Notes: generated from the sequence alone by a model not told the origin. Shown: positions 28,053-38,798, counted from the first letter of the stretch. The stretch: DNA of 64,000 nt from Vulcanisaeta sp. JCM 14467 (GCF_001316245.1 NZ_BBDM01000002.1:186001-250000), one strand, 5' to 3'. Numbers and translations: made by a program.

Positions 28053-28224
28053 TCCTTCGTCTAGCTAACTCAATCCTTGAACACCTAATATTCCTGATAT
28101 CGCTCTTATTCGATAGATTAGCTATGAGTATTACCCTTACATGATCCTTAATATTAACGACTAGTCTAGGCCACATTATTAATTGCTCATGGGCTATGTA
28201 CTTCCTCAACTCATACCTCACCAT
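28039..28224 (-). CDS. Small basic protein of unknown function
   Basis: From ATG 28224 (MVRYELRKYIAHEQLIMWPR) the product has 61 residues, rich in Arg, Ile and Leu. CTTTTTAACTGG lies about 22-28 bases upstream, which supports this leaderless start over the longer ORF at 28281. It overlaps the 3' end of the NAD kinase gene by 14 bases in convergent orientation. Family not recognised. Confidence 0.45.
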   Translation of the reverse strand: MVRYELRKYIAHEQLIMWPRLVVNIKDHVRVILIANLSNKSDIRNIRCSRIELARRRIIAQ

Positions 28225-28348
28225 ACAACTATTACTTCGTGAACCAGTTAAAAAGTGGTTTGTAAGATGCAGAATCTGCACATTTTTTCATAGAACAATA
28301 TTATCATTATGAACCATAAATTTAATAAATTCTAAAGGTGATAGAATA

Positions 28349-29004
28349 ATGATGGCTATTAATAATGAATCTAAGAAGGTAGTTAATGAGGAACTTATTG
28401 AGGAAGGTCAGGATTTCATAAGAAGGCTGATAGAACCGTCACCAGCCATCGTTAGGATTCATTGTTATAATTGTAATTTCGATAGTGTGAAGATCCCTAA
28501 CGGGGTTGAGTTCAGGTTTAGGTTATTAATGCCGTTTATGGCCGCCGTGATTAGGTATAGGCAGCCCATTAAGGACTTACTAATGCTTGACTCTAGCCCG
28601 TTATAACGGCTATTTATCAATCCAGGGTTAAGGATAAGAAGACCGAGAGACCCGTCGTGGTAATTTACGGCGAGATAAACCCAACAAAGAGGATTTGGAG
28701 GGTATTGAGCATTTATAACCTGGTTCTCGATGATTACAAGGATTCCATTGTTAAGCAGTTTAATATAATTACGAAGAAGGAGATTTGGCACTACCACCAG
28801 AGCGTCTCGCTGAATGGTAAGACACAGCACATAGGTATTGTCCTGGCTAATAAGGTGTTGATTAGGTACTTAACGAGATTTGGTGAGGATGGTGCATCAA
28901 TAAAGATGATTTTGCTAACGCCGGATGGTATACAAACAAGGAGACTGCACGTGGATTCGGAGGAGGAGGTTTCGGCTGAGGAGAAGTCCATGATTGGCGA
29001 CTAA
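28349..29004 (+). CDS. Unknown soluble protein (one indel)
   Basis: Two ORFs join after restoring one base near 28604 (CCGTTA to CCGGTTA): ...KDLLMLDSSP + VITAIYQSRVKDKKTERPVVVIYGEI. This gives about 218 residues, ending ...EEEVSAEEKSMIGD. It has a Cys pair (HCYNCNF) near residue 38, mixed alpha/beta, and no membrane segment. An AATTTAATAAATTC box lies 22 bases before the ATG. No family recognised; FAU-1-like or DUF2286-type proteins are possible but unproven. Confidence 0.5.
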
Positions 29005-29048
29005 TTAAGATAGTAAAGTTTAAAAATATTAAGTATTTACTAAAAACT

Positions 29049-30490
29049 ATGACAAAGAGAAACCGGAAAGCTGCAAAAATATTAATAATTATAGCAATAA
29101 CACTAACGGTAATACTAACGATTTATACCCATGCACCACACAATGATTATGTACGTATACACGAACCATTACCAAGAATGGCACCTGCGGCATCACTCGC
29201 AGGCGCATTCGCATACGTATCTAACTTTGAAAACGTAAGTGAACCACTCAGTTACTATGGATGGATACCAATCAGCGGACTAACGCCCACAATAGTCACA
29301 CAGCCCAATTATTGGGGTGAACCAGCGTTGAAGTCTATGGCTGTAAATGGGGAGCCGCAAATCGATATTGTTAATCCATCATTAATAGTTAGGGGTGATC
29401 AATTCCTGTCGTTCCAAGTAGCGATTTACTACGGCGATGGCGGTAGTGGCTTCTTTGGCCTTGTAAACGGTAATTACCAGCCAGTGGCTATTGTAGGCGT
29501 TGCCAATGGCTATGTCTGGGCCGGTCCGAATCTCACGGACCTAAAGCCCGTGGTCCCACTATCAAACCTATCCAACGCGCTCTACCCGCCTGGCTGGGTC
29601 TTCATAATGGTTAACGTATTCAATGCGAGCACGCCAAGTAATAAGACCGCTGGTTGGGTTATGCAGGTCTTTGTCGACCAGACTGACGAACCGCCATTTG
29701 AGGTCTCCGTACCAGACGCTGGTAATTACTACACGGCAGCCATAATAACGACTAAGGCACTGTCTATTACACGGACATAATAGTCACGAGTCTCGAGATA
29801 CCTATATACCTGCAGAATTACAATAACATGGAGGGTTACGGACAGGGCTCAGGCCTACTCGTTACATTATTACCACCCTTCTATAACCTGACAGCCCTAG
29901 TACTCCTTAGGTATTGGAACACGCCGCAGGTCGGTATCCTGAGCTTCCAGATAAATGCCATGAATTACTACGGTGCAACTAGGTCATCATGCGTTGGCTT
30001 CTTCCAAATAGGCGTTGACCTGGACCCGAATGGCACGATAGCTCCGTGGTACGTGCCTGGGAAGAACTGTGTTGCGCACTACTTCTTTAATGAGACTACC
30101 ATGAACCCGGCGGTGCTACCTGGCGTATCAACACCTAACAACACGTTGTTAAAACTAATGATTTATTATAACATGAGCGCCAAGGAGATAATCTTCGAAA
30201 TCTATGACTACAACACGAACCAACTCTGGATACATAAAATACCCTACAGTGGAACTCCATTCTACGCGACATACACGCAGCTCGAGTTCCAGTACGCCTA
30301 CACAAAGTACCCAATAACGGACTATATATTCAATGGGACCATGTTCGACATAGAGGTTACATACCTAAACGGTACCACGGCGACGCTACCGGCTAGCTAC
30401 ATGATACCGTTCGAATTAGATGTACCATTCACTTGGGACTTAACGTACTATAATGTAAATGTCTCGGGCTACAACCAATTCACTAAATAA
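29049..30490 (+). CDS. Signal-anchored secreted protein, possibly concanavalin/LamG-like (one indel)
   Basis: The N-terminus is basic (MTKRNRKAAK), then a hydrophobic anchor (ILIIIAITLTVILTIY), then a long Tyr/Asn/Thr-rich extracellular region with many N-x-S/T sites. A slip near 29765 separates two ORFs; one restored base gives ...TKALVYYTDIIVTSLEIPIYLQNY and a product of about 480 residues. Beta-rich pattern and paired Trp/Tyr residues would suit a carbohydrate-binding beta sandwich, as inference. It has its own promoter (GTTTAAAAATATTAAG). Confidence 0.55.
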
Positions 30491-30550
30491 TGCAATATCA
30501 AAAATATATTGAAGTAAATAATTAAAAACCGTGGCTTAAGTTATATCCTC

Positions 30551-33276
30551 GTGGCCAAGAACCTGCCCAATTTGTGGAATACACTAAGCGTAATGGACGT
30601 TGGCGGTATTAAGGTTCGTTATTACTCGTTAAAGGCCCTTGAGAGGGAGGGTTTTGACATTGCCAGGTTCCCATACGTGATTAAGGTATTCATAGAGAAC
30701 CTGCTTAGGAATTATGATGGGCAAGCGATCACTGAGGAGGACATTGAGAATTTACTGCGTTGGAACCCGAAGAATCCAGGTACTAAGGAGGTCCCGATAA
30801 AGGTGGCCAGGGTATTGATGCAGGACTACACGGGCGTACCTGCTGGTGGACTTGGCGGTTATGAGGGAGATAGTGGCTAAGTATGGTATTGACCCAAAGG
30901 TCATAAACCCGCAGGTACCCACTGACCTGATCATTGACCACAGCGTGCAGGCCGATTACTGGGGTAGGCCTGACGCACTTAGGCTGAATATTAAGCTTGA
31001 GGTGGAGAGGAATGCGGAGAGGTATGAATTCCTAAAGTGGGCCCAAAACGCCTTCAAGAACTTCAGGGTCTTCCCACCAGGCACTGGCATTATACACCAG
31101 GTACACCTTGAGCATATTGCCAGGGTTGTGATGACCGAGGACCTTGGACCTGGCGAGAAGCTTGCGTACTTCGACACGGTAGTTGGCATGGACTCGCACA
31201 CAACCATGATTAATGGGCTTGGAGTCGTTGGTTGGGGTGTCGGTGGTGTTGAGGCTGAGGCAGCTCTCCTTGGCCAGCCAATAGCTGTTTTACCGCCTCA
31301 GGTCGTTGGTGTTCACTTATATGGTAAGCCAAGGCCCGGCGTTACGGCGACGGACATAGTCCTATACGTCACCGAAACCCTTAGGAAGTATAACGTGGTT
31401 GATAAATTCGTAGAGTTCTTCGGAGAGGGCGTTAAGGAGCTCCCCATACCCGATAGGGCAACCATAGCCAACATGGCTCCTGAGTACGGCGCAACCACGG
31501 GTCTATTCCCAGTGGATGAGCAGACCCTGGCCTACCTGAGGCTCACGGGTAGGGATGAGTGGTTAATATCGCTTGTCGAGAGGTATTACATGGAGCAGGG
31601 TGTCTTTGGGTCGCCAAAGGAGGGTGATGTTGAGTATAGCCAGGTAATCAGCATTGACCTATCAGCCATAGAACCAACCTTGCCGGCCCATCACTCCCAT
31701 GGCAGAGGAGATCACTAAGCGATGCGCCAAAGAGCATCGAACCTGTCATTGAGGATAGAAATAAGAAGAAAAACATAAGTGGTAGGAGGAAGGTCGTTAT
31801 TGAGCTCGACGGTAGGAAGGTTGAGCTTGAGGATGGCTTCGTAGCCATAGCCGCAATAACCAGCTGCACAAACACAAGCAATCCGTACTTACTAATGGCA
31901 TCAGCCTAGTGGCCAAGAGGGCTGTCGAGCTCGGCATAACGCCACCTCCATATGTCAAGACCGTGCTGGCACCAGGCTCAAGGGTCGTTGAGGAGTACCT
32001 AAGAAGATCTGGTTTGCTTCAGTACCTTGAGAAGATTGGCTTCTACATAACGGGCTTTGGGTGCATGGTCTGTATTGGCAATACTGGGCCACTCCCTGAA
32101 CCATCGTTAAGGCGATTAGGGAGAACGACCTCGTGGCTACCGCCGTGCTTTCGGGCAATAGGAACTTTGAGGGTAGGATACACCCAGACGTCAGGGCTAA
32201 TTACCTGGCCTCACCACCCATGGTCGTGGTCTACGCACTGGCTGGTACCGTCAATAAGGACTTAACCAAGGAGCCCGTGACATACACAAGCGATGGTAAG
32301 CCAGTCTATCTAAAGGACTTGTGGCCCAGCGACGATGAGGTTAGGAGCTATGTTGAGAAGTACGTGACACCGGACGAATTCGTAGAGAAGTACACGAGAA
32401 TTGGCGACCTGGTGCCTGACGAGTGGAATACGTTAAAGGCACCAAGCGGTGACCTGTACCAGTGGAATCCAAGCAACACGTACATAAGGAGGCCACCATT
32501 CTTCGACGACTTCGACCCGGACAGGCTCGTTGAGGTTAAGGACATCATTGGTGCTAGGGCACTGCTTGTGCTCGGTGATAACATTACCACGGACACATAT
32601 CGCCAGCAGGCTCAATACCAGCTGATTCACCGGCTGGTAAGTACTTGACCTCACTCGGCGTTAAGCCAGCGACTTCAATACCTTCGGCACGAGGAGGGGT
32701 AATTGGGAGGTTATGGTGAGGGGTGCGTTCTGGAGTAAGGGCGTTAAGAATAGAATGGGTGGTAAGGTGATTGAGGGCGGCTACACGATTCACTGGCCTG
32801 ACGGCCAATTAATGACCGTATTCGACGCAGCCATGAAGTACAGGGAGGAGGGAACACCACTCATAATACTCGCAGGCCAAACCTACGGAGCCGGTAGCTC
32901 AAGGGATTGGGCGGCCAAGGGGCCGAAGCTCCTGGGGATAAAGGCTGTGATTGCGAAGAGTTTTGAGAGGATTCACAGGAGTAACCTGGTGGAGATGGGC
33001 ATATTGCCGCTCCAGTTCATGGAGGGTGAGGATGCGGAGAAGCTTGGCATAAATGGTGATGAGACCTTCGACATCATCGGCCTATCACAGGGCTTAAAGC
33101 CCAGGCAGACCGTGGAGTTAGTCGTCCATAAGCCCGACGGCAGGGTCATTAGGACTAAGCTACTCGTGAGACTTGACACGCCGATGGAGGTTCAGTACTT
33201 CCTGAACGGTGGAATACTCCAGTACGTGCTTAGGCAAATAATTAAGAAGTATCGCCAGGGAAGCTCACAGTCATAA
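30551..33276 (+). CDS. acnA: Aconitate hydratase (about six indels)
   Basis: Aconitase motifs appear in order across several frames: [23 protein letters not shown]-type [17 protein letters not shown] with the first cluster Cys; [18 protein letters not shown] with the other two; [19 protein letters not shown]; and the swivel [16 protein letters not shown]. Breaks near 30842, 31682, 31908, 32102, 32602 and 32672 are each fixed by one base, such as CC to CCC at 32102. Repaired length is about 900 residues, normal for AcnA. It interconverts citrate and isocitrate via a 4Fe-4S cluster. A GTG start at 30551 follows TTAAAAAC by about 25 bases. Confidence 0.92.
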
Positions 33277-33533
33277 TTGTTTAACTATCCTCCAATAATA
33301 ATCATCATAAAAATTCCAGTCCAAAATCATACTTCGGTTTTATTTCGGTTCATTAATGCAGTAATCAATGCCATGAGTAATTAGGCTTATTTTTACAATT
33401 CAATTCCCCAGTTCCGCGCCGGAACTCAGTTCCACCCCGGAACTTAATCCTATCCTAGCAATTACTTATTACCATTTACAATGTGGATGAATTTACCGTA
33501 AAATAAAATAATAACTTATTCACGGGAATTAGC
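33277..33533. other. Intergenic region with two GTTCC hairpins
   Basis: Between acnA and the broken gene that follows, the only structure I see is a pair of adjacent inverted repeats. AGTTCCG/CGGAACT (33410-33426) has a 3-base loop; AGTTCC/GGAACT (33428-33444) has a 5-base loop. A-rich promoter-like sequence (AAATAAAATAAT) follows near 33505. Confidence 0.4.
33410..33444. repeat. Tandem hairpins built on AGTTCC / GGAACT
   Basis: Two perfect stems of 7 and 6 base pairs lie one base apart and share the same core, AGTTCC...GGAACT. They could be a regulator-binding site, an RNA double hairpin or a small-element remnant. They lie 130 bases past the acnA stop. Confidence 0.45.
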
Positions 33534-34753
33534 GTGAGTAGGAGGTCCATATTTGGCATTATTGCTTAGGTAAGTTCCAAAGTGATTCGGCGTATTCCGT
33601 GGTTGAGGTTCACAGCAGCGATGTCTCAGTCCTCGTCTCACCCTTCCTCTAAAATATGGCATACATCAGAGAGCTAGTTAGTATTACGCTTAGTGATTAC
33701 CTGCATGTTAGTGTTGATCTGCATGATTTTAGGAAGGTTATCCCATTCATACCCGTGTATGGCTACCCAAGTGCGATGTACGTGCAGTAGTACTGGTCCC
33801 ATTCGCCAGGAGGACTGAGGAGAATATTGCGCTACCCGCCAGGATCGTTGACATGTCCAACTTCAGCTTCACGGTTTACTACACCGTATACTGAGCCGAT
33901 GGTTATTGACGACTTTTCCTACGACATGCGGCTCACGGAGGACTGCCCCTGTCAGAGTTGATCGAGATTCCTTCAACCTCATTGACAAGATATACACCTC
34001 GATAACCCCATCAAGTTACTACCTGGATGCCATGCAACTTGGCATGAAGTTCGATGATGATAATGGAACTGCAATTCTCGGCTACACCCTCTATTCCGGG
34101 AAACCAACAACACAACCCTAATCGGACAATCCCATTAGCTTACCTGGCTCCGCATAATCAATTAGAAGGATTGAAATTACCAATAGGAGGATATCAGGGC
34201 TTAAGTACGCACTGCTCCTACTGCTAATAGCCCTAATAGCCACAGGTGCCTATTTCCTCACTCAGTACGTTCTCCAGCAAGCCCTGCATGATGAGCCCTT
34301 GTCATACTACGTGAGTCCTTTAGTGAGTGCGGCTATTCTTGGCGTCGGTCTTGTCCTCCTGAATAGGTACTTGATCAGCATGGCGTTAGGATACCGGTAT
34401 TAAGGAGAAGAACCCTTGAGAAGGAAGTCTTCATAGTGCCAGGTAGTGGCCGGCCCGTTGATGAGGAGTTGATTAGGAGACATGAGGATACCCTTAGGTT
34501 TACCGATGAGAATTCGGAGGGTTATGTGGCTGGTTTGGCAATGCTTGGTTTTATGTACCTCCAGAATGCCATTGCCTATGGTAATAAGGACCTTTACCTA
34601 AGGGCTAGGGATTACCTGGACAGGGCTAGGGATGTCATGAGGAGTGTCAATGTGAGTGATGAGGTTAGGATGCTCGTTGAGAGGTTGGGAAGAGAAATAG
34701 AAAAGAACAAAGCAGGTTTGAGGAAGGTTGATTCAGCGGATTTGATTTGCTAA
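33534..34753 (+). pseudogene. Heavily broken membrane-anchored protein gene
   Basis: Coherent fragments continue one another in shifting frames: MSRRSIFGIIA, SAYSVVEVHSSDVSVLVSPF, MAYIRELVSITLSDYLHVSV, ENIALPARIVDMSNFSFTVY, RVDRDSFNLIDKIYTSITPS. Then come membrane helices (YALLLLLIALIATGAYFL, SPLVSAAILGVGLVLLN) and finally a helical domain at 34436-34753 (VDEELIRRHEDTLRF...). At least seven shifts and in-frame stops (TAG 33788, TGA 33893) fall in 1.2 kb, more than in any other gene here. It could be a true pseudogene or very poor consensus. The last 105 codons read cleanly from a GTG at 34436 and may be called alone by gene finders. Function unknown. Confidence 0.5.
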
Positions 34754-34804
34754 GCAAGGGAAATTCACAATAATGTAATAACGAGGGCACAGAAATAATT
34801 TTCA

Positions 34805-35490
<686 letters not shown>

Positions 35491-35556
35491 ACCTATGCCT
35501 AACCTACGCCGTTATTAAAATTGTCGGGTTTAATGATAATAATGGGTTTACAAAAT

Positions 35557-36411
35557 TCACAGCCAATCAACGTCATAACCACCCTCACCAACCTCCTCCC
35601 TAATCCTCGCGAGCACATCCATGGTGCCTAGGTAGGTCATGTCCGTTAGGTAAACCTCGATGTTGCTTAGTATTTCCCAGGTACGTGCGTAGTGGAGTAT
35701 TGTCTCCACCTCAACCAGGTCCTTTGGGAATATTTCAAAGACGTCCATGCCCACGGTCAATGGGTTGAAGGTGGGTAGGATAATAATGTTCATTAAGCCT
35801 GAGGTGCTGGTTTCGGTATTGTACATGTTCTTGCCAAATACTGACTTGTCAACCCTTATCTTGACTATAACCGGTGCCCTCATTACGTAGCCCGTCACGT
35901 CCTGTATCAATACTGCCGGGTGGGTGTGCCCCATTATTATCACGTCAGCATTCATGAAATCCTCAATCCTCGGCTTGGAATTCCCGTGGAGTAGGAGCAG
36001 GTTTTTGCCATCTTTACTCCTTAGCATGAAGCCCCTTGAGTCTACGAGGTATATGTTTGATTTTGCATCATTACTCAATATTAGGTCGAGGTTACCGTCA
36101 TGGTTACCCTTGATCAGGACTATCCTGTTGAATTTACCACTGATCCTATTAATGAATTCCTTAACCTCCCTGGCACTCTCCACTATACTCGCTATCTCAT
36201 GCTTAACATCACCGAGGATAGCCAATGAGGTCGCCCCAGTCCTCTCCGCAAAATCAAGAATCATCTGAGCAATCCTGGCTGACTGGCTCGGGATCCTAAC
36301 GCCCTTCTTACCAAGCTCAACCTCTAGACCCACGTGAGTATCCGCAATGAGCAACCACCTCTCACCATCATCAGAATCCACCGTAATGCCTCGAAACTCC
36401 TCAACGGACAC
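35557..36411 (-). CDS. Calcineurin-like metallophosphoesterase
   Basis: An intact 284-residue protein with the full two-metal motif set: IADTHVG (D-x-H), LGDVKHE (GD-x-x-H variant), KGNHDGN (GNHD) and MGHTHPA (GH-x-H). It belongs to the archaeal ICC-like/MJ0037-type phosphoesterases. The extra C-terminal 60 residues are helical. No signal peptide. Substrate unknown. Confidence 0.85.
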   Translation of the reverse strand: MSVEEFRGITVDSDDGERWLLIADTHVGLEVELGKKGVRIPSQSARIAQMILDFAERTGATSLAILGDVKHEIASIVESAREVKEFINRISGKFNRIVLIKGNHDGNLDLILSNDAKSNIYLVDSRGFMLRSKDGKNLLLLHGNSKPRIEDFMNADVIIMGHTHPAVLIQDVTGYVMRAPVIVKIRVDKSVFGKNMYNTETSTSGLMNIIILPTFNPLTVGMDVFEIFPKDLVEVETILHYARTWEILSNIEVYLTDMTYLGTMDVLARIREEVGEGGYDVDWL

Positions 36412-36457
36412 AGCATCAGTAATTAGTGATTAATGCCTTAAAACCATTTTGCGTAAT

Positions 36458-37179
36458 TCAACCCAGGACATCCCTAATCACGTAAGTCAAAGCCTCCCTA
36501 ACACCAATGCCGTATTGACCAACACCATCATGAACCCACCTAATGAGCCATGGATCATAATGAACTACGCCAGGCTCTGAACCAGCAAGCTTACCAACAA
36601 CCGAAACCCACTGCCTACCCAGGGACTCCCTAAACATATTAATCACCGGACGACCAACACCAACCGAGGACTTCCTAGCGAAGATTAACAGGTTCCTCAG
36701 GGCCATTAGGGAGCCAAGGTCCTGAATACCCACCGGGTACATTACGTCGCATCTTTCCAACGCATTACTAAATAATTCGTCCAAGCTTGGTTCAAAGGAT
36801 GGGAAGTCAATGAGTACATGATCAACACCAACCCTATCAATTAAATAATTAATTAGTGAATTGAATTTCTCACCAAACCCACCATCCTCATTAATAAGCG
36901 CCAAATCACCACGACCAGAGGGAACTAGGTAAATGGGTCCATACCTGGTGGGGACTACGTGAACGACCTCGCTAATCCTCGATGCACCAATCACGTAGGT
37001 TGCCAGGGTATGACTCGGTAAGCCACCCAGCAGGTTCAATGAAGTGCTTGGATTCCCCATGGCCAGGTCAATAATGGCCAGCCTAATGCCGAGGGCAGGT
37101 GCTACCCTCGCCGCGAGCATCGTTAGCGTGCTCTTACCGACACCGCCTTTTTGGCTGAGGCAATGCACTTAATGCTCAC
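36458..37179 (-). CDS. ParA/MinD-type ATPase (probable indel at N-terminus)
   Basis: The deviant Walker A KGGVGKST, followed by IIDLAMGNPSTSLNLLGG and VLIDFPSFEP, marks a MinD/ParA ATPase of about 235 residues. The ORF opens at GTG 37168 (MHCLSQKGG). A better start is the GTG at 37179 (MSIKCI...), 25-30 bases after CTTATTAATTG, if the A5 run near 37152 has one base wrong. No ParB or MinE partner lies beside it; position next to the accessory island is the only context. Confidence 0.75.
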
Positions 37180-37252
37180 GTTAATTTAGTCACACCGCAA
37201 TTAATAAGGCACTACAAAAACGCTTTTAACCAACCACGGTATGTAGTAGGGC

Positions 37253-37351
37253 GTGGAAATACCAAAGTCAATACTCGCCAAGGCCCTGAACCTAGATCCA
37301 AGTGATGTGGGCGGCAGGGGTTTAACTGCCCAAGTACTCGGTCGAGGTTAA
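37253..37351 (+). pseudogene. Possible 5' fragment of a PaREP1-like gene
   Basis: A GTG at 37253, 25-30 bases after CTTTTAACC, opens a 32-codon ORF: MEIPKSILAKALNLDPSDV, then GGRGLTAQ. The first 19 residues look like the start of PaREP1-family proteins of Thermoproteales. The rest is the wrong frame of the membrane-gene copy that begins at 37305. This suggests a recombination joint near 37310. It is an inference from 19 residues. Confidence 0.3.
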
Positions 37352-37704
37352 CGTCAATGCTCATTTACTTAGTCGCAACCATAACCTTCCTATCCACGTG
37401 GTTAAACAACACATAGAATCTCCCAGGCCTGACCACATTCATAGACCTACTAATCCTATCACTCATCTCCCTAAAACCACCCAAGATACCGACCACTGTG
37501 GAGCGTAGGTGGAACATGGTGATCGGCATATACATGGCACTCTTCTTCCTAGTCTACATACCAACAGCCATAGCACTCACCTACCTAGTCTTCAGGCAAC
37601 AATTACTAATCGACGCCATACTCATGACAGCCACCCCACTCGCGCTATCCATAGCGTTCTTCGCCATGATAATAACACAGTACATTAGGTATGGAACCGG
37701 CTAA
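37305..37704 (+). pseudogene. Broken copy of the membrane protein at 38799-39200
   Basis: The frame QGFNCPSTRSRLTSMLIYLV... aligns end to end with the intact gene at 38799-39200. Shared segments include IYLVF-type YLVFRQQLLIDAI, the R-W/K-W-(N/D) turn before helix 3, and PPKIPT/PPRIPV. Two lesions are visible: one extra base in ATGTGGGCGGCAGG at the start, and TAG at 37414 where the other copy has TCG (Ser). The TAG is a substitution, unlike the indels elsewhere, which suggests a real nonsense mutation. The intact C-terminal part can be read from GTG 37498. Four hydrophobic segments. Confidence 0.65.
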
Positions 37705-37708
37705 AACC

Positions 37709-37828
37709 ATGAGCAACCAAGATAACCCACCCACCAAGCCACCAGAACCAAAACAAACCCATAAGCACAACAAAACCAACAAAATCACCCCCAACATTCA
37801 ATCAAAATCCTCAATATCAATGACTTAA
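37709..37828 (+). CDS. Possible 39-residue hydrophilic peptide (weak)
   Basis: An ATG four bases past the broken copy's stop opens 39 codons (MSNQDNPPTKPPEPKQTHKH...), rich in Asn, Pro, Lys, Thr and Gln. There is no A-box or ribosome-binding site. The composition simply mirrors an A/C-rich DNA stretch (54 of 60 bases at 37741-37800 are A or C), so it may not be a gene. Confidence 0.2.
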   Translation: MSNQDNPPTKPPEPKQTHKHNKTNKITPNIQSKSSISMT

Positions 37829-37862
37829 TTGATTACATAGAGAGCCCGATCATTTACTACAA

Positions 37863-38276
37863 CTTTCAATATTCTATTGAAATCTTCGATTGTTTATTTT
37901 GACTTTTACGTATGCGTTGTTAGGTGTTCTTTCAATATTCTATTGAAATCTTCCAGTGTTACAGTATTCTACACTGTAATTCCAAATATCATACCCTTTC
38001 AATATTCTATTGAAATCTTCCCATGACAACAGAGGTTAAGGCGTGGGCTGGGGAATGGAGTCTTTCAATATTCTATTGAAATCTTCTTCCAGGGCTCATG
38101 CAGTATGAGCCTGGCATTTCCTCAACTTTCAATATTCTATTGAAATCTTCACTTGAGTATGTCCAGGAAGTATCGTATTTGCGATGAACTTTCAATATTC
38201 TATTGAAATCTTCATTCAACCGCATTCGGCAGTCTATCTACTAGGCAGTCTCTTTCAATATTCTATTGAAATCTTC
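37863..38276 (-). CRISPR. CRISPR array: seven 25-bp repeats, six spacers of 38-42 bp
   Basis: Identical 25-base repeats start at 37863, 37929, 37996, 38062, 38126, 38189 and 38252. Spacers are 41, 42, 41, 39, 38 and 38 bases, all different. Each repeat begins CTTTC and ends AATCTTC and has 8-bp inverted arms TTTCAATA / TATTGAAA around TTC. Read leftward the repeat ends ATTGAAAG, the usual 8-base crRNA handle of Thermoproteales/Sulfolobales type I and III systems. So transcription should run leftward from the right-hand leader, and the rightmost spacer is newest. No cas gene lies in the window. Confidence 0.95.
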
Positions 38277-38297
38277 TGGTGCGTTGGTTTATTTGCC

Positions 38298-38308
38298 CCT
38301 TTATAAGT
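38298..38308 (-). promoter_or_regulatory. CRISPR leader promoter (A-box)
   Basis: ACTTATAAAGG on the minus strand lies 22-32 bases right of the last repeat (38276). Transcription would begin at the repeat edge and run leftward through the array, supporting the orientation taken from the repeat. Confidence 0.6.
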
Positions 38309-38413
38309 CTTTCTCTTTCGTATTTAGACTCCATTAGAACATCTTTCTACTCCTAATCTTCACGAGCCGTGTTTGTTCCCACGGTCTACATTAGGGATTG
38401 AATAGTTGTTCCA

Positions 38414-38439
38414 ACGGTATTTCAACCCCACAATACCGT
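38414..38439. repeat. 8-bp hairpin beside the inverted-repeat element
   Basis: ACGGTATT (38414-38421) and AATACCGT (38432-38439) form a perfect stem with a 10-base loop. It ends nine bases before the 24-bp arm of the element at 38449. The TTCAACCC in its loop recurs inverted beyond the element's right arm (near 38619-38626), so the element's ends may extend outward imperfectly. Confidence 0.45.
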
Positions 38440-38448
38440 ACTTGTTCT

Positions 38449-38600
38449 AATGATGCTTTATCCATTGTAAAATGGAGGGTGTGCATGGTACCATGCACAC
38501 TACACGGCTATCGACACATTCAATTTCACAAAGGAAATGCTTAAAAATAAGTGCACGATTTCGTGCACGCTTATCGTTTTACAATGGATAAAGCATCATT
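38449..38600. mobile_element. 152-bp MITE-like element with perfect 24-bp terminal inverted repeats
   Basis: The arm at 38449-38472 (AATGATGCTTTATCC...) is the exact reverse complement of 38577-38600. Inside are a perfect 22-base palindrome (38479-38500, centred on GGTACC) and a hairpin GTGCACGA-TT-TCGTGCAC (38551-38568). No ORF fits. No clear target-site duplication flanks it. The form suits a non-autonomous MITE, but a structured RNA or protein-binding site is possible. It lies about 170 bases beyond the CRISPR leader promoter. Confidence 0.6.
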
Positions 38601-38798
38601 GGTGTGGGCACTGTTGTGTGGGTTGAACCTACTCGTTAAGGCAATAATTCTATTCTAAATAAACACCATTAGAGCGAGCATAAGCCATAAATAAGTAATG
38701 GGAGCGTTTATTCAATAGAGGAAGTGAGTACTTAAACCCTAATGGAGTCGTGACTCAGAAGTTTTTTTTAAGGGGAAGTTTATGGTAATGAAAATTGT
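38601..38798. other. Spacer between inverted-repeat element and intact membrane gene
   Basis: No ORF or sRNA seen. A GTTTTTTTTAAGG box near 38761-38772 lies about 28 bases before the ATG at 38799 and is the likely promoter of that gene. Confidence 0.4.

Noticed and set aside
37305..37704. In-frame TAG at 37414 as a pyrrolysine codon
   Set aside because: The paralogue has Ser (TCG) at that site, the copy also has a frameshift at its start, and no pyrrolysine genes are seen.
37498..37704. The 68-codon ORF as an independent gene
   Set aside because: It is only the C-terminal part of the broken copy homologous to 38799-39200.
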